A stretch of 7,740 nucleotides of DNA, from the NCBI GenBank assembly GCA_002404375.1, contig DHJO01000220.1, positions 1 through 7,740 on the forward strand. The letters are read 5' to 3'. Of the stretch, positions 1-5,369 are shown piece by piece. Every line of letters starts with the position of its first letter. Position 1 is the stretch's first letter. Below the pieces are notes generated by a model. That model saw nothing but the letters and a program-made list of their open reading frames with translations, searched no databases and was not told the DNA's origin. Source of the DNA: Gemmatimonadales bacterium UBA4718 (lineage in GTDB: Bacteria > Gemmatimonadota > Gemmatimonadetes > Gemmatimonadales > Gemmatimonadaceae). A program made the position numbers and the translations under genes.

Positions 1-30
1 GCTCCGGGCGGAATGGGCGGGATGTACTAG
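1..30 (+). CDS. groL: C-terminal end of GroEL-type chaperonin (partial)
   Basis: Only the last nine codons and a TAG stop lie in the window, reading APGGMGGMY. A Gly-Gly-Met-rich tail is the hallmark of the flexible C-terminus of GroEL (Hsp60), which projects into the chaperonin folding cavity. The tail is followed 23 nt later by a strong terminator, consistent with the end of a highly expressed operon such as groES-groL. Nothing else of the protein is visible, so the call rests on the tail motif alone. Another Gly/Met-rich protein is possible. Confidence 0.65.
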   Translation, partial: APGGMGGMY

Positions 31-53
31 GTCTTGCCACTCAGTGGGATCTC

Positions 54-85
54 AAACGGGAGTCGCGAAAGCGGCTCCCGTTTTT
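54..85 (+). terminator. Rho-independent terminator of the upstream gene
   Basis: The arms at 54-66 and 71-83 form a 13-bp stem (AAACGGGAGTCGC with GCGGCTCCCGTTT, one G-T wobble) closed by a GAAA tetraloop at 67-70. The stem runs into a T tract at 81-85. This is a textbook intrinsic terminator and isolates the chaperonin-like gene from the methionine operon. Confidence 0.9.
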
Positions 86-127
86 GTTTCCAGAACAGTT
101 GTCGCTGCGGCCACCGCGAATCCTCCC

Positions 128-156
128 TTGACCTGGCGGCTTGATCGCAATACTAT
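128..156 (+). promoter_or_regulatory. Sigma70-like promoter of the met operon
   Basis: TTGACC at 128-133 (5 of 6 matches to the -35 consensus) is separated by exactly 17 nt from TACTAT at 151-156 (4 of 6 matches to the -10 consensus). Transcription would begin near 163, about a dozen bases before the SAM-II aptamer, which is where a riboswitch promoter should lie. No other candidate of similar quality is visible between the terminator and hom. Confidence 0.6.
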
Positions 157-175
157 TTCTGAACAATCGAAGTCC

Positions 176-227
176 CTGTGGTAATTTGCCGCGTATTGCA
201 GCCACGTTAAATAAATGCTAAAAAGCG
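176..227 (+). promoter_or_regulatory. SAM-II riboswitch (S-adenosylmethionine sensor)
   Basis: This leader RNA element matches the H-type pseudoknot of the SAM-II (metA) riboswitch class. P1 pairs GTGG (178-181) with CCAC (202-205). The L1 segment GGTAATTTG (180-188) and the central TATTGCAGCCAC (194-205) match the conserved core. The 3' strand GCTAAAAAGCG (217-227) pairs back to 190-199: C190-G227, G191-C226, C192-G225, U194-A223, U196-A221, U197-A220, G198-C218 and C199-G217. The outer pairs CGC/GCG differ in sequence from the CC/GG I recall in the crystallised marine metX aptamer, yet still pair, so they look like compensatory changes. The class binds SAM and lowers expression of methionine genes, which fits the hom-metX-metB operon downstream. 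Unlike the usual design, there is no usable start codon just 3' of the aptamer. Confidence 0.92.
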
Positions 228-229
228 AG

Positions 230-267
230 GAACGCCCGCGGCTAGCCAGCCTCGGGCGTTCTGCTTT
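230..267 (+). terminator. GC-rich hairpin, candidate riboswitch expression platform / attenuator
   Basis: GAACGCCCG (230-238) pairs perfectly with CGGGCGTTC (253-261). An inner GGCT/AGCC pairing (240-243 with 248-251) leaves a 4-nt loop. The stem is followed by TGCTTTAT, a weak T-rich tail, so it resembles an intrinsic terminator of modest strength. An A tract at 220-224 precedes it, and on the opposite strand this would be the better T tail. Its position 3 nt after the SAM-II aptamer suggests it acts as the control element that the aptamer switches. The mechanism is inferred, not shown. Confidence 0.5.
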
Positions 268-300
268 ATGCGCGGAGTCCATCAACCAGACTCCCCATGA
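268..300 (+). other. Possible 10-codon leader ORF overlapping the hom start
   Basis: ATG at 268 opens a 10-codon frame (MRGVHQPDSP) whose TGA at 298-300 overlaps the hom ATG at 297 in an ATGA arrangement. Such overlaps often mean translational coupling. There is no good Shine-Dalgarno sequence before 268, and the peptide is not rich in methionine or threonine, so it is not a classic attenuator peptide. It may be accidental. Confidence 0.25.
274..294 (+). promoter_or_regulatory. Small hairpin abutting the hom start codon
   Basis: GGAGTC (274-279) is the exact reverse complement of GACTCC (289-294), giving a 6-bp stem with a 9-nt loop that ends 2 nt before the hom ATG. The GGAG in its left arm is the only Shine-Dalgarno-like sequence near hom, but it lies 19 nt from the ATG and is buried in this stem. 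It could influence ribosome access. The stem is short, so its significance is uncertain. Confidence 0.35.
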
Positions 301-1685
301 CTTTCCAGAAGCAGCTTGCGATCGAGCCCCTACCGGCGCTACATGACTTTCCCATTATTTCGGCGGCCGCGCGCAGCAACGCCAGCCCTCCGAAATTCGT
401 ACCCCACCGAAGGAGCGCAGCCGGCGCGTCCGTCGACGCGCCGCGTACGGTACGAGTTGCTCTCGCCGGTTGCGGTGTCGTTGGTGGTGGGTTCGTTCGG
501 CTACTCCACGAATCCGCACCCGCAATCGCGGCGCGGTTCGGCGTTCGCTTCGATCTCACACACGTGTTGGTGCGCGATCCAACACGCGAGCGCAACCTTC
601 CGCTCGACTCGCGGCTCTTTACGAACGACCTCAATGCATTTCTCGCCCACGATGCCGATGTGACCATCGAGGCAATTGGCGGTAACGAGCCGGCGCGAAC
701 AATCGCGTCGGCCGCGCTGAGTCGTGGAACGAAACTCATTACTGCCAACAAGGAGCTTGTCGCCTCGCATGGCGACTCTCTTTCTGCGCTCGCTCGCGAA
801 CACGACGCCGGTCTCGATTTCGGGGCGGCAGTAGGGGGAAGCGCGCCGGTGATTTCGACCCTACGCGATCTGGTCGGCGCCTCCACCCCACTGTCCGTGC
901 GCGGAATTCTGAACGGAACCTCGAACTATGTCATATCCCTGCTCGAGCGCGGCGAGAGTCTCGATGGCGCTCTCGCGTCGGCGCGGCAGCGTGGCCTCGC
1001 CGAGGCTGACTGTGCGCGCGATCTGGATGGACGGGATGCGGCGGCGAAGCTCGCCATAATCGCCTGGATCGCCTTCGGCATACGCCCAGCGGACCTCCAC
1101 ATTCGCCGGACTCCGCTGCTTCCGGGCCTGGCGCGCCTCATACGATTTGCAACGACCACCGGCGCGCGCGTCCGCCAGATTGCCGAGTGTACCCGACTGC
1201 CGGGAAACCGCGTGACGGCGGCGGTCGAGCCGGTCGTCGTTTTTTCTGAGAGTGCGTTCGGGCGAACTACTCTCGAGGAAAATCGAGTCGAGGTAGATCT
1301 TGGCTGGCGCTCGCCGCTGAGCGTGTCCGGCCCAGGTGCGGGCGGGGCTCCAACCGCTGCCGCACTGTTGAGCGATCTGCTTCGGGTTTCGCCGCCGCCC
1401 AACGATCGCGGGGCTGGAGCGACACAGTTCCTCTCCGTCGCTGACCCACGTGACCATCGCTGGCTCATCGCGGCCCGACTCGAGGCAGCGTTACTACAAC
1501 GGATTGCAACAGCGATCGGGCTTTGTTCCGAGCCCTACGCCAGCGATGATCCCGATGCGGCGCTCATTACCGCTCCGGCACCCTGGAAATCCGTACAGCT
1601 TCTGATTGCCGCGCTGGATTTGTTGGGCGCGGCACCTTGTGTTGCGCGCTACGAGAGCTGCAACGGTGCGGAGGTGCTCCAGTGA
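297..1685 (+). CDS. hom: Homoserine dehydrogenase
   Basis: This enzyme reduces L-aspartate-4-semialdehyde to L-homoserine with NAD(P)H, the committed step towards methionine and threonine, in the cytoplasm. The 462-residue protein has a Rossmann motif GCGVVG at 58-63, the TANKE segment with nucleotide-site Lys152, the family signature GILNGTSNY at 203-211, and the catalytic stretch E236...D247...K251. GPGAGG at 345-350 closes the catalytic part. Residues 386-454 look like a shortened ACT domain (WLIAARLE strand, LLQRIATAIG helix, ALITAPAP strand) without a clear second strand. The first 50 residues precede the Rossmann fold and have no recognisable counterpart. ATG 297 is the only ATG, GTG or TTG start in frame before the fold, and it lacks a normally spaced Shine-Dalgarno sequence. 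The stop overlaps the next gene's GTG by 4 nt. The family call is secure; the start is less so. Confidence 0.95.
   Translation: MTFQKQLAIEPLPALHDFPIISAAARSNASPPKFVPHRRSAAGASVDAPRTVRVALAGCGVVGGGFVRLLHESAPAIAARFGVRFDLTHVLVRDPTRERNLPLDSRLFTNDLNAFLAHDADVTIEAIGGNEPARTIASAALSRGTKLITANKELVASHGDSLSALAREHDAGLDFGAAVGGSAPVISTLRDLVGASTPLSVRGILNGTSNYVISLLERGESLDGALASARQRGLAEADCARDLDGRDAAAKLAIIAWIAFGIRPADLHIRRTPLLPGLARLIRFATTTGARVRQIAECTRLPGNRVTAAVEPVVVFSESAFGRTTLEENRVEVDLGWRSPLSVSGPGAGGAPTAAALLSDLLRVSPPPNDRGAGATQFLSVADPRDHRWLIAARLEAALLQRIATAIGLCSEPYASDDPDAALITAPAPWKSVQLLIAALDLLGAAPCVARYESCNGAEVLQ
1670..1676 (+). promoter_or_regulatory. Ribosome binding site fixing the metX GTG start
   Basis: GGAGGTG lies 5 nt before GTG 1682 and is a near-perfect Shine-Dalgarno sequence inside the last codons of hom. 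It supports GTG 1682 over the in-frame ATG at 1637, which lies upstream of it and would add 15 residues without homology. Confidence 0.8.
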
Positions 1686-2575
1686 CCGCCACTGCGTTGG
1701 TCGGACCTCGTGGAGCGCCGGTCATCGCTGTCCTCGGCGGCATCTCCGCCTCGAAGCACGTCACATCGTCCGCGGCGGATCCGTCTCCCGGATGGTGGGA
1801 AGACGTGGTTGGACCAGGCCGCGCAATCGACACTCGACGGTTTCGGGTTCTGGGAATCGATTATGTCTCCCGCGGAAAGGGCGCGGCGCCGGTTACGACC
1901 GCCGACCAGGCGGAAGCCCTCGCCACTGCCCTGGATCAGGCCGGCGTCAGCAGCCTCCATGCACTAGTAGGCGCATCCTACGGAGGAATGGTCGCACTTG
2001 CGTTCGGCGTCAGATTCGCGGCGCGGACACGGCGTCTGATCGTGATCAGCGCAGCCCACGAGAGCGACCCTATCGCGACGGCGCTCCGACATCTTCAGCG
2101 ACGCGTCGTCGCGCTCGGAAGGGAGGTCGGGCGGGAGCGCGATGGATTGGCGATCGCGCGCGGCATTGCGATGACGAGCTACCTCACAGCTCGGCACTTC
2201 GATGAGCGACTCGCGGAATGCGATCGGAACGATTCGCGACTCGTCGAAGATCGGATCGGGAGCTTTCTGAAGATTCGCGGGGAACAGTTCGCTGACCAGT
2301 GGACGTCCGAGAGGTACAATGCGCTCTCGCTCTCTCTCGATCTTCACAAGATCCGCCCCGAAGATGTCACCGTGCCGACGACCGTGATTGCCGTCAGTGC
2401 AGACCGCCTCGTGCCCGTCGCGCAAAGTCGCGAGCTCGCGCTCAGACTGGGCGGACCCAGTCAGCTCATCGAGATCGACTCATCTCTCGGCCACGATGCG
2501 TTCCTCGGCGATTCCTCCCGCATTGCTCCATTCGTCAACGAGCTGCTTCAACTCGAAGAGGAGTTGGTGTCATGA
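1682..2575 (+). CDS. metX: MetX-type homoserine O-acyltransferase (alpha/beta-hydrolase fold)
   Basis: It probably transfers an acyl group from acetyl-CoA or succinyl-CoA to homoserine, activating it for the next enzyme. The 297-residue product has the alpha/beta-hydrolase order: an early strand with LGGISASKH (18-26) as likely oxyanion loop, WW at 38-39, nucleophile elbow GASYGG with Ser99, Asp241 in SADRLVP, and His271 in SLGHDAF. These give a complete Ser-Asp-His triad. It is shorter than typical MetX (roughly 350-380 residues) and has ASY where many MetX have GSM, resembling the compact GGISA-type proteins of Xanthomonas-like operons. Start GTG 1682 overlaps the hom stop (GTGA), and the stop overlaps metB (ATGA), so translation is probably coupled. 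Acetyl versus succinyl specificity cannot be decided here. Its place between hom and a CGS-type gene makes an unrelated esterase unlikely. Confidence 0.85.
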   Translation: MTATALVGPRGAPVIAVLGGISASKHVTSSAADPSPGWWEDVVGPGRAIDTRRFRVLGIDYVSRGKGAAPVTTADQAEALATALDQAGVSSLHALVGASYGGMVALAFGVRFAARTRRLIVISAAHESDPIATALRHLQRRVVALGREVGRERDGLAIARGIAMTSYLTARHFDERLAECDRNDSRLVEDRIGSFLKIRGEQFADQWTSERYNALSLSLDLHKIRPEDVTVPTTVIAVSADRLVPVAQSRELALRLGGPSQLIEIDSSLGHDAFLGDSSRIAPFVNELLQLEEELVS

Positions 2576-3813
2576 CCGACCAGAACAGACATTCATCGAC
2601 GCGTCCTCCGCGACAGCCGGCTACGCGCGCAGTGCGCGCGGGCATCGCGACCGACCTGCACCATGGCGCGGTGGTGCCTCCGATTCATCTCTCTTCGACG
2701 TTTGCCTTTGAGGGGTTTGGCAAGAAGAGGCTCTACGACTACACGCGCACTGGCAATCCGACCCGCCAGCACCTCGCCAACGCCCTCGCTGAGCTCGAGG
2801 ATGGAGAGGGGGCGGTCGTGACGAGCACCGGAATGTCGGCGGTGGCTCTGGTGCTGCAGCTCGTACGTCCCGGAGATCTCATACTCGCCGCTCACGACTG
2901 TTATGGCGGCACCCATCGCATCCTGCGCTCCCTCGCTGCTCGCGGACATTTTGACGTAGCATTCGTCGATCTCACCTGTGAAACCGCTGCGGAGACGGTG
3001 AAGTCGCGACGGCCAAAGCTGCTGTGGATTGAAACGCCAAGCAACCCGCTTCTCAGGGTGACAAACCTGGCTCGGATCATCGAAGCGGGGCACGAAGCTG
3101 GAGCTCTCGTGGCCGTGGACAACACCTTCCTCTCCCCTGCGCTGCAGCGGCCGATCGAATTCGGCGCGGACCTCGTCGTCCACTCGACCACGAAGTATCT
3201 CAACGGACACAGCGACGTCGTCGGCGGTGCGGTCGTGGCGTCGGACGCGGCGCTCGTCGAAGAACTGGCTTGGTGGGCCAACTGCCTCGGAACTACAGGC
3301 GCTCCCTTCGACAGCTTTCTCACTCTGCGGGGAGTGCGGACGCTCCACGCGCGGATGAGTGTCCACTGTGAGAACGCCGCGCGTGTGGTCGATCTGTTGT
3401 CCGGCCACGACGCGGTAAAGCGTGTCTACTATCCGGGATTGAGCTCTCATCCCGGCCACGGAGTTGCCGCGTCCCAGCAGGACGGGTTCGGCGCCATGGT
3501 GAGCTTCGAAGTCAACGGCGGAATCGATGGTGTCCAGCGGTTCGTCAACGCACTTCAGTGCTTCACCCTTGCCGAATCGCTGGGAGGTGTCGAGAGCTTG
3601 ATCGCCCATCCGGCGACGATGACGCACGCGTCAATGGATGAAGCCGCACGCGCGACGGCGGGGATCGACGAATCGCTGCTGCGCCTGTCGGTCGGAATCG
3701 AGCACGCCGACGACCTCGTCGCGGATATCGCAGCCGCGCTGGATGTTGCTGTCGCGCACGCTTCCGATAACTATTCCGAGCTGGAAAATACCGACGTGAG
3801 GGCAACCGTATGA
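2572..3813 (+). CDS. metB: Cystathionine gamma-synthase-type PLP enzyme
   Basis: A 413-residue member of the Cys/Met-metabolism PLP family (fold type I). It likely replaces the acyl group of O-acylhomoserine with cysteine to give cystathionine. Visible landmarks are YTRTGNPT (57-64) with the phosphate-binding Tyr/Arg of the partner subunit, SSTF at 41-44, G87-M88, stacking Tyr111, Asp183 in VDNTF, and HSTTKY with PLP Lys208. AESLGGVES at 334-342 and carboxylate-binding Arg371 follow. Glu335 before Ser336 matches gamma-synthase/gamma-lyase enzymes rather than the Tyr usual in cystathionine beta-lyase. Key residues line up with E. coli MetB at a constant offset of about 10. Start ATG 2572 overlaps the metX stop and follows AGAGGAG (2557-2563) with 8-nt spacing. 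The same frame is open from 2299, but that part is metX shadow. A gamma-lyase or direct sulfhydrylase cannot be excluded by sequence alone; context favours the synthase. Confidence 0.92.
   Translation: MTDQNRHSSTRPPRQPATRAVRAGIATDLHHGAVVPPIHLSSTFAFEGFGKKRLYDYTRTGNPTRQHLANALAELEDGEGAVVTSTGMSAVALVLQLVRPGDLILAAHDCYGGTHRILRSLAARGHFDVAFVDLTCETAAETVKSRRPKLLWIETPSNPLLRVTNLARIIEAGHEAGALVAVDNTFLSPALQRPIEFGADLVVHSTTKYLNGHSDVVGGAVVASDAALVEELAWWANCLGTTGAPFDSFLTLRGVRTLHARMSVHCENAARVVDLLSGHDAVKRVYYPGLSSHPGHGVAASQQDGFGAMVSFEVNGGIDGVQRFVNALQCFTLAESLGGVESLIAHPATMTHASMDEAARATAGIDESLLRLSVGIEHADDLVADIAAALDVAVAHASDNYSELENTDVRATV
3798..3802 (+). promoter_or_regulatory. Shine-Dalgarno site placed for ATG 3810
   Basis: GAGGG at 3798-3802 has a 7-nt spacing to ATG 3810, which overlaps the metB stop in the same ATGA manner as the metX-metB junction. 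It is 24 nt from TTG 3827, the only start in frame with the long membrane-protein ORF. The site therefore seems to serve the mini-ORF at 3810-3830 or an ancestral start of the membrane protein. Confidence 0.5.
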
Positions 3814-3830
3814 TGGCAATTGGCAATTGA
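3810..3830 (+). other. Six-codon mini-ORF linking metB to the membrane-protein gene
   Basis: ATG 3810 opens MMAIGN and stops at TGA 3828-3830. Its start overlaps the metB stop, and its stop overlaps the TTG start at 3827. It has a well-spaced GAGGG upstream. A ribosome starting here would terminate directly on the TTG, allowing reinitiation. It may be the interrupted original N-terminus of the downstream gene. Confidence 0.4.
3815..3828 (+). repeat. Two tandem copies of a 7-bp unit (GGCAATT)
   Basis: GGCAATT occurs at 3815-3821 and again, directly adjoining, at 3822-3828. Because 7 is not a multiple of 3, copy number sets the reading frame. With two copies ATG 3810 runs into TGA at 3828. With three copies the same ATG would read through in frame into the membrane protein. 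Confidence 0.85.
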
Positions 3831-4264
3831 CGAGTTCTCAGATTCCTGCGCGGAAGGATCGCTGGCTTCGCGCGCTGGGCTACGGATTCCTTGCCGAATT
3901 CGCGACGGTGATCACGATCATCCTGATCGTACAGGCGTATGTCCACATTTTCGGGCGCGGGCTTACCGACTCCGACTACGCCGCGTTTGGCCAGAAGGTG
4001 GGTAGAACTGTCGGCGTCGTTGGCGGGACCATTTACACTTACCTCTTTGCACAATTGCTAATGCGACGCCTCACTGGGCGGTTCATCGAGCATGGCATTG
4101 TCGTGGCCTTGAGCGCGATCGCATTCTCGATCGCCGGCTCCGTTGTCGGGCATCAGGGCGTACCAGCGGCTTACCTCCTTGCATCCGTGCTGAAGCTCGC
4201 GGCTGGCGCCTCGGCCGGATTCCTTTACTTGCGCTCCGTTTCTCTGAATCGAAACGTTGTTTGA
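3827..4264 (+). CDS. Small four-helix membrane protein of unknown function
   Basis: I do not recognise this 145-residue protein. Hydrophobicity suggests four transmembrane segments at about residues 17-42, 59-79, 88-108 and 113-135. A basic N-terminus (ARKDRWLR, 8-15) is likely cytoplasmic. Polar or charged residues in the segments are few (Glu24, His40, Lys123). TTG 3827 is the only ATG, GTG or TTG after the in-frame stop at 3797-3799 and before the first helix, and it has no well-spaced Shine-Dalgarno of its own. The gene begins 13 nt after metB and is probably the last gene of the met operon, so a membrane role linked to methionine or sulfur compounds is conceivable but unsupported. The last 13 codons overlap the 3' end of the convergent hydrolase gene. 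That the ORF encodes a membrane protein is likely; its function is unknown. Confidence 0.7.
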   Translation: MTSSQIPARKDRWLRALGYGFLAEFATVITIILIVQAYVHIFGRGLTDSDYAAFGQKVGRTVGVVGGTIYTYLFAQLLMRRLTGRFIEHGIVVALSAIAFSIAGSVVGHQGVPAAYLLASVLKLAAGASAGFLYLRSVSLNRNVV

Positions 4265-5328
4265 GGCAGCGGCATAACCCATGGGACCGACGGTGCCAGC
4301 GACTTCGTCAGGCTTTCTCGTAGCTCACCGAGTTCCGTTCCAGGGCTTGGCTGAATCGGAAGCGTCTGCTGTCGAAAAAAATCTTCCCAGTGCCCTACGA
4401 TGACCTGTGAGGGTTTGAGCACCTTTAGCAAGCTATCGGGAGTATTCGGAACGTTCGACGAGGTCGCCCCGCACAGCACAGCGAGGTCCACCGCGCGCTC
4501 GGCGAGCACTTCGGTGGGAGGGAATCCGAGCGGAGGCTCGCTTGGTGCGTCCTGAAAGTAAATTCTGAAGACAGTCGCTTTCCTGTCATCCGACAAGACG
4601 TCGATGAGGTATGCATACGGCTCCCCGAGCTTCCACTCGGCAGCGGTACGGGGAAGGCTGTCGAGATCGACATCGACCGAGCCGGGAGTGAAGAGGTAGC
4701 TGTTTTTCAATGCGCGGTAAGTCGGCGCGTGTCCGGCCACGAGTGCCATGAACCGGTACGCGCTGTCGGTCGTGTAGTACCAAGCGCCTCGCCGATTTCT
4801 CGCCCCCGCTTCGGCGAGGGAGATTGCCACGACTCGCTGTCCGCCATTGGAGCGCAGAGTCGAATCGCCCATCAGCATGTGGCGAACTGAAGGGCCTCCG
4901 AAAATTCTGGACTTGGTGGCGCGCCTGATGGCGATGTACGGTATGTCCATCAAATGATCGTAGTGCCCGTGACCCACGAGGATTGCCGTGGCTCGGTCCG
5001 CCGAGCGGGGAAGCAGTCTTTCAATCAGCAGAGTATCAGAGGCGATCCTCGGTGTACTTCGAAGCAATCGAGTCATTCGAGGCCTGACCATACCTAGCGA
5101 GGGGTTGCTGAAGAAGGGGGCAGTCAACAGTACGCGCCGCTCGTGTTCGATGAGTAGGCCGGACACACCGAGGTACGTGACGGAAACGACGCGGTTTGAA
5201 TCGCCGCACTCGGAGCCCGCGCACCCCACGGCGTGTGCGCCCGACTCCAACTGCTTGTAGATCGTGATTGGAGGGCGGCACTCAATCAGCAAGACCAGCG
5301 CAATTAGGCGAGCATTTTCTCGACGCAT
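4225..5328 (-). CDS. Metallo-beta-lactamase-fold hydrolase, probably exported
   Basis: A 367-residue MBL-fold protein. The metal-binding motif is H120-G-H122-Y-D124-H125. Further probable ligands are His200 (in AGHAPTY), Asp260 (in IYFQDAP) and His313 (in VIVGHWEDFF), so a complete dinuclear site is present. The segment YLGVSGLLIEH at 52-62 is the usual first strand pair of this fold. Residues 8-15 form a short hydrophobic stretch after a basic start (MRRENAR), suggesting an export signal. Cys17 follows LIE, a poor lipobox because of Glu at -1. The substrate is unknown; MBL hydrolases of this kind act on esters, phosphodiesters or lactones. The gene starts 41 nt after the kinase stop and is likely co-transcribed with it; a GGGG lies 7 nt before the ATG. 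Its stop lies inside the convergent membrane-protein gene. Confidence 0.85.
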   Translation of the reverse strand: MRRENARLIALVLLIECRPPITIYKQLESGAHAVGCAGSECGDSNRVVSVTYLGVSGLLIEHERRVLLTAPFFSNPSLGMVRPRMTRLLRSTPRIASDTLLIERLLPRSADRATAILVGHGHYDHLMDIPYIAIRRATKSRIFGGPSVRHMLMGDSTLRSNGGQRVVAISLAEAGARNRRGAWYYTTDSAYRFMALVAGHAPTYRALKNSYLFTPGSVDVDLDSLPRTAAEWKLGEPYAYLIDVLSDDRKATVFRIYFQDAPSEPPLGFPPTEVLAERAVDLAVLCGATSSNVPNTPDSLLKVLKPSQVIVGHWEDFFRQQTLPIQPSPGTELGELRESLTKSLAPSVPWVMPLPQTTFRFRETERK

Positions 5329-5369
5329 AGGTTTGCCCCGCGGTCAACCCTCAGGGAAGAATTCTGCGG

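Noticed and set aside
52..285. Minus-strand 77-codon ORF covering the leader
   Set aside because: It is antisense to the terminator, promoter and SAM-II aptamer, whose RNA constraints explain the sequence, and its product has no recognisable features.
861..1468. Two overlapping minus-strand ORFs antisense to hom
   Set aside because: Low-complexity Arg/Ser/Ala-rich translations without domains; hom is unambiguous on the plus strand.
1637..1681. ATG 1637 as the metX start (312 residues)
   Set aside because: It has no Shine-Dalgarno and reads through the end of hom. GTG 1682 has GGAGGTG 5 nt upstream and a 4-nt overlap typical of the operon.
2299..2571. ATG 2299 as the metB start (504 residues)
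   Set aside because: The extra 91 residues are an Arg-rich shadow of metX. ATG 2572 has a good Shine-Dalgarno and gives the family's usual length.
2593..3627. Minus-strand 344-codon ORF antisense to metB
   Set aside because: Long shadow ORFs are common in GC-rich coding DNA. The product is rich in Arg/His with no domain, while metB on the plus strand has a complete catalytic residue set.
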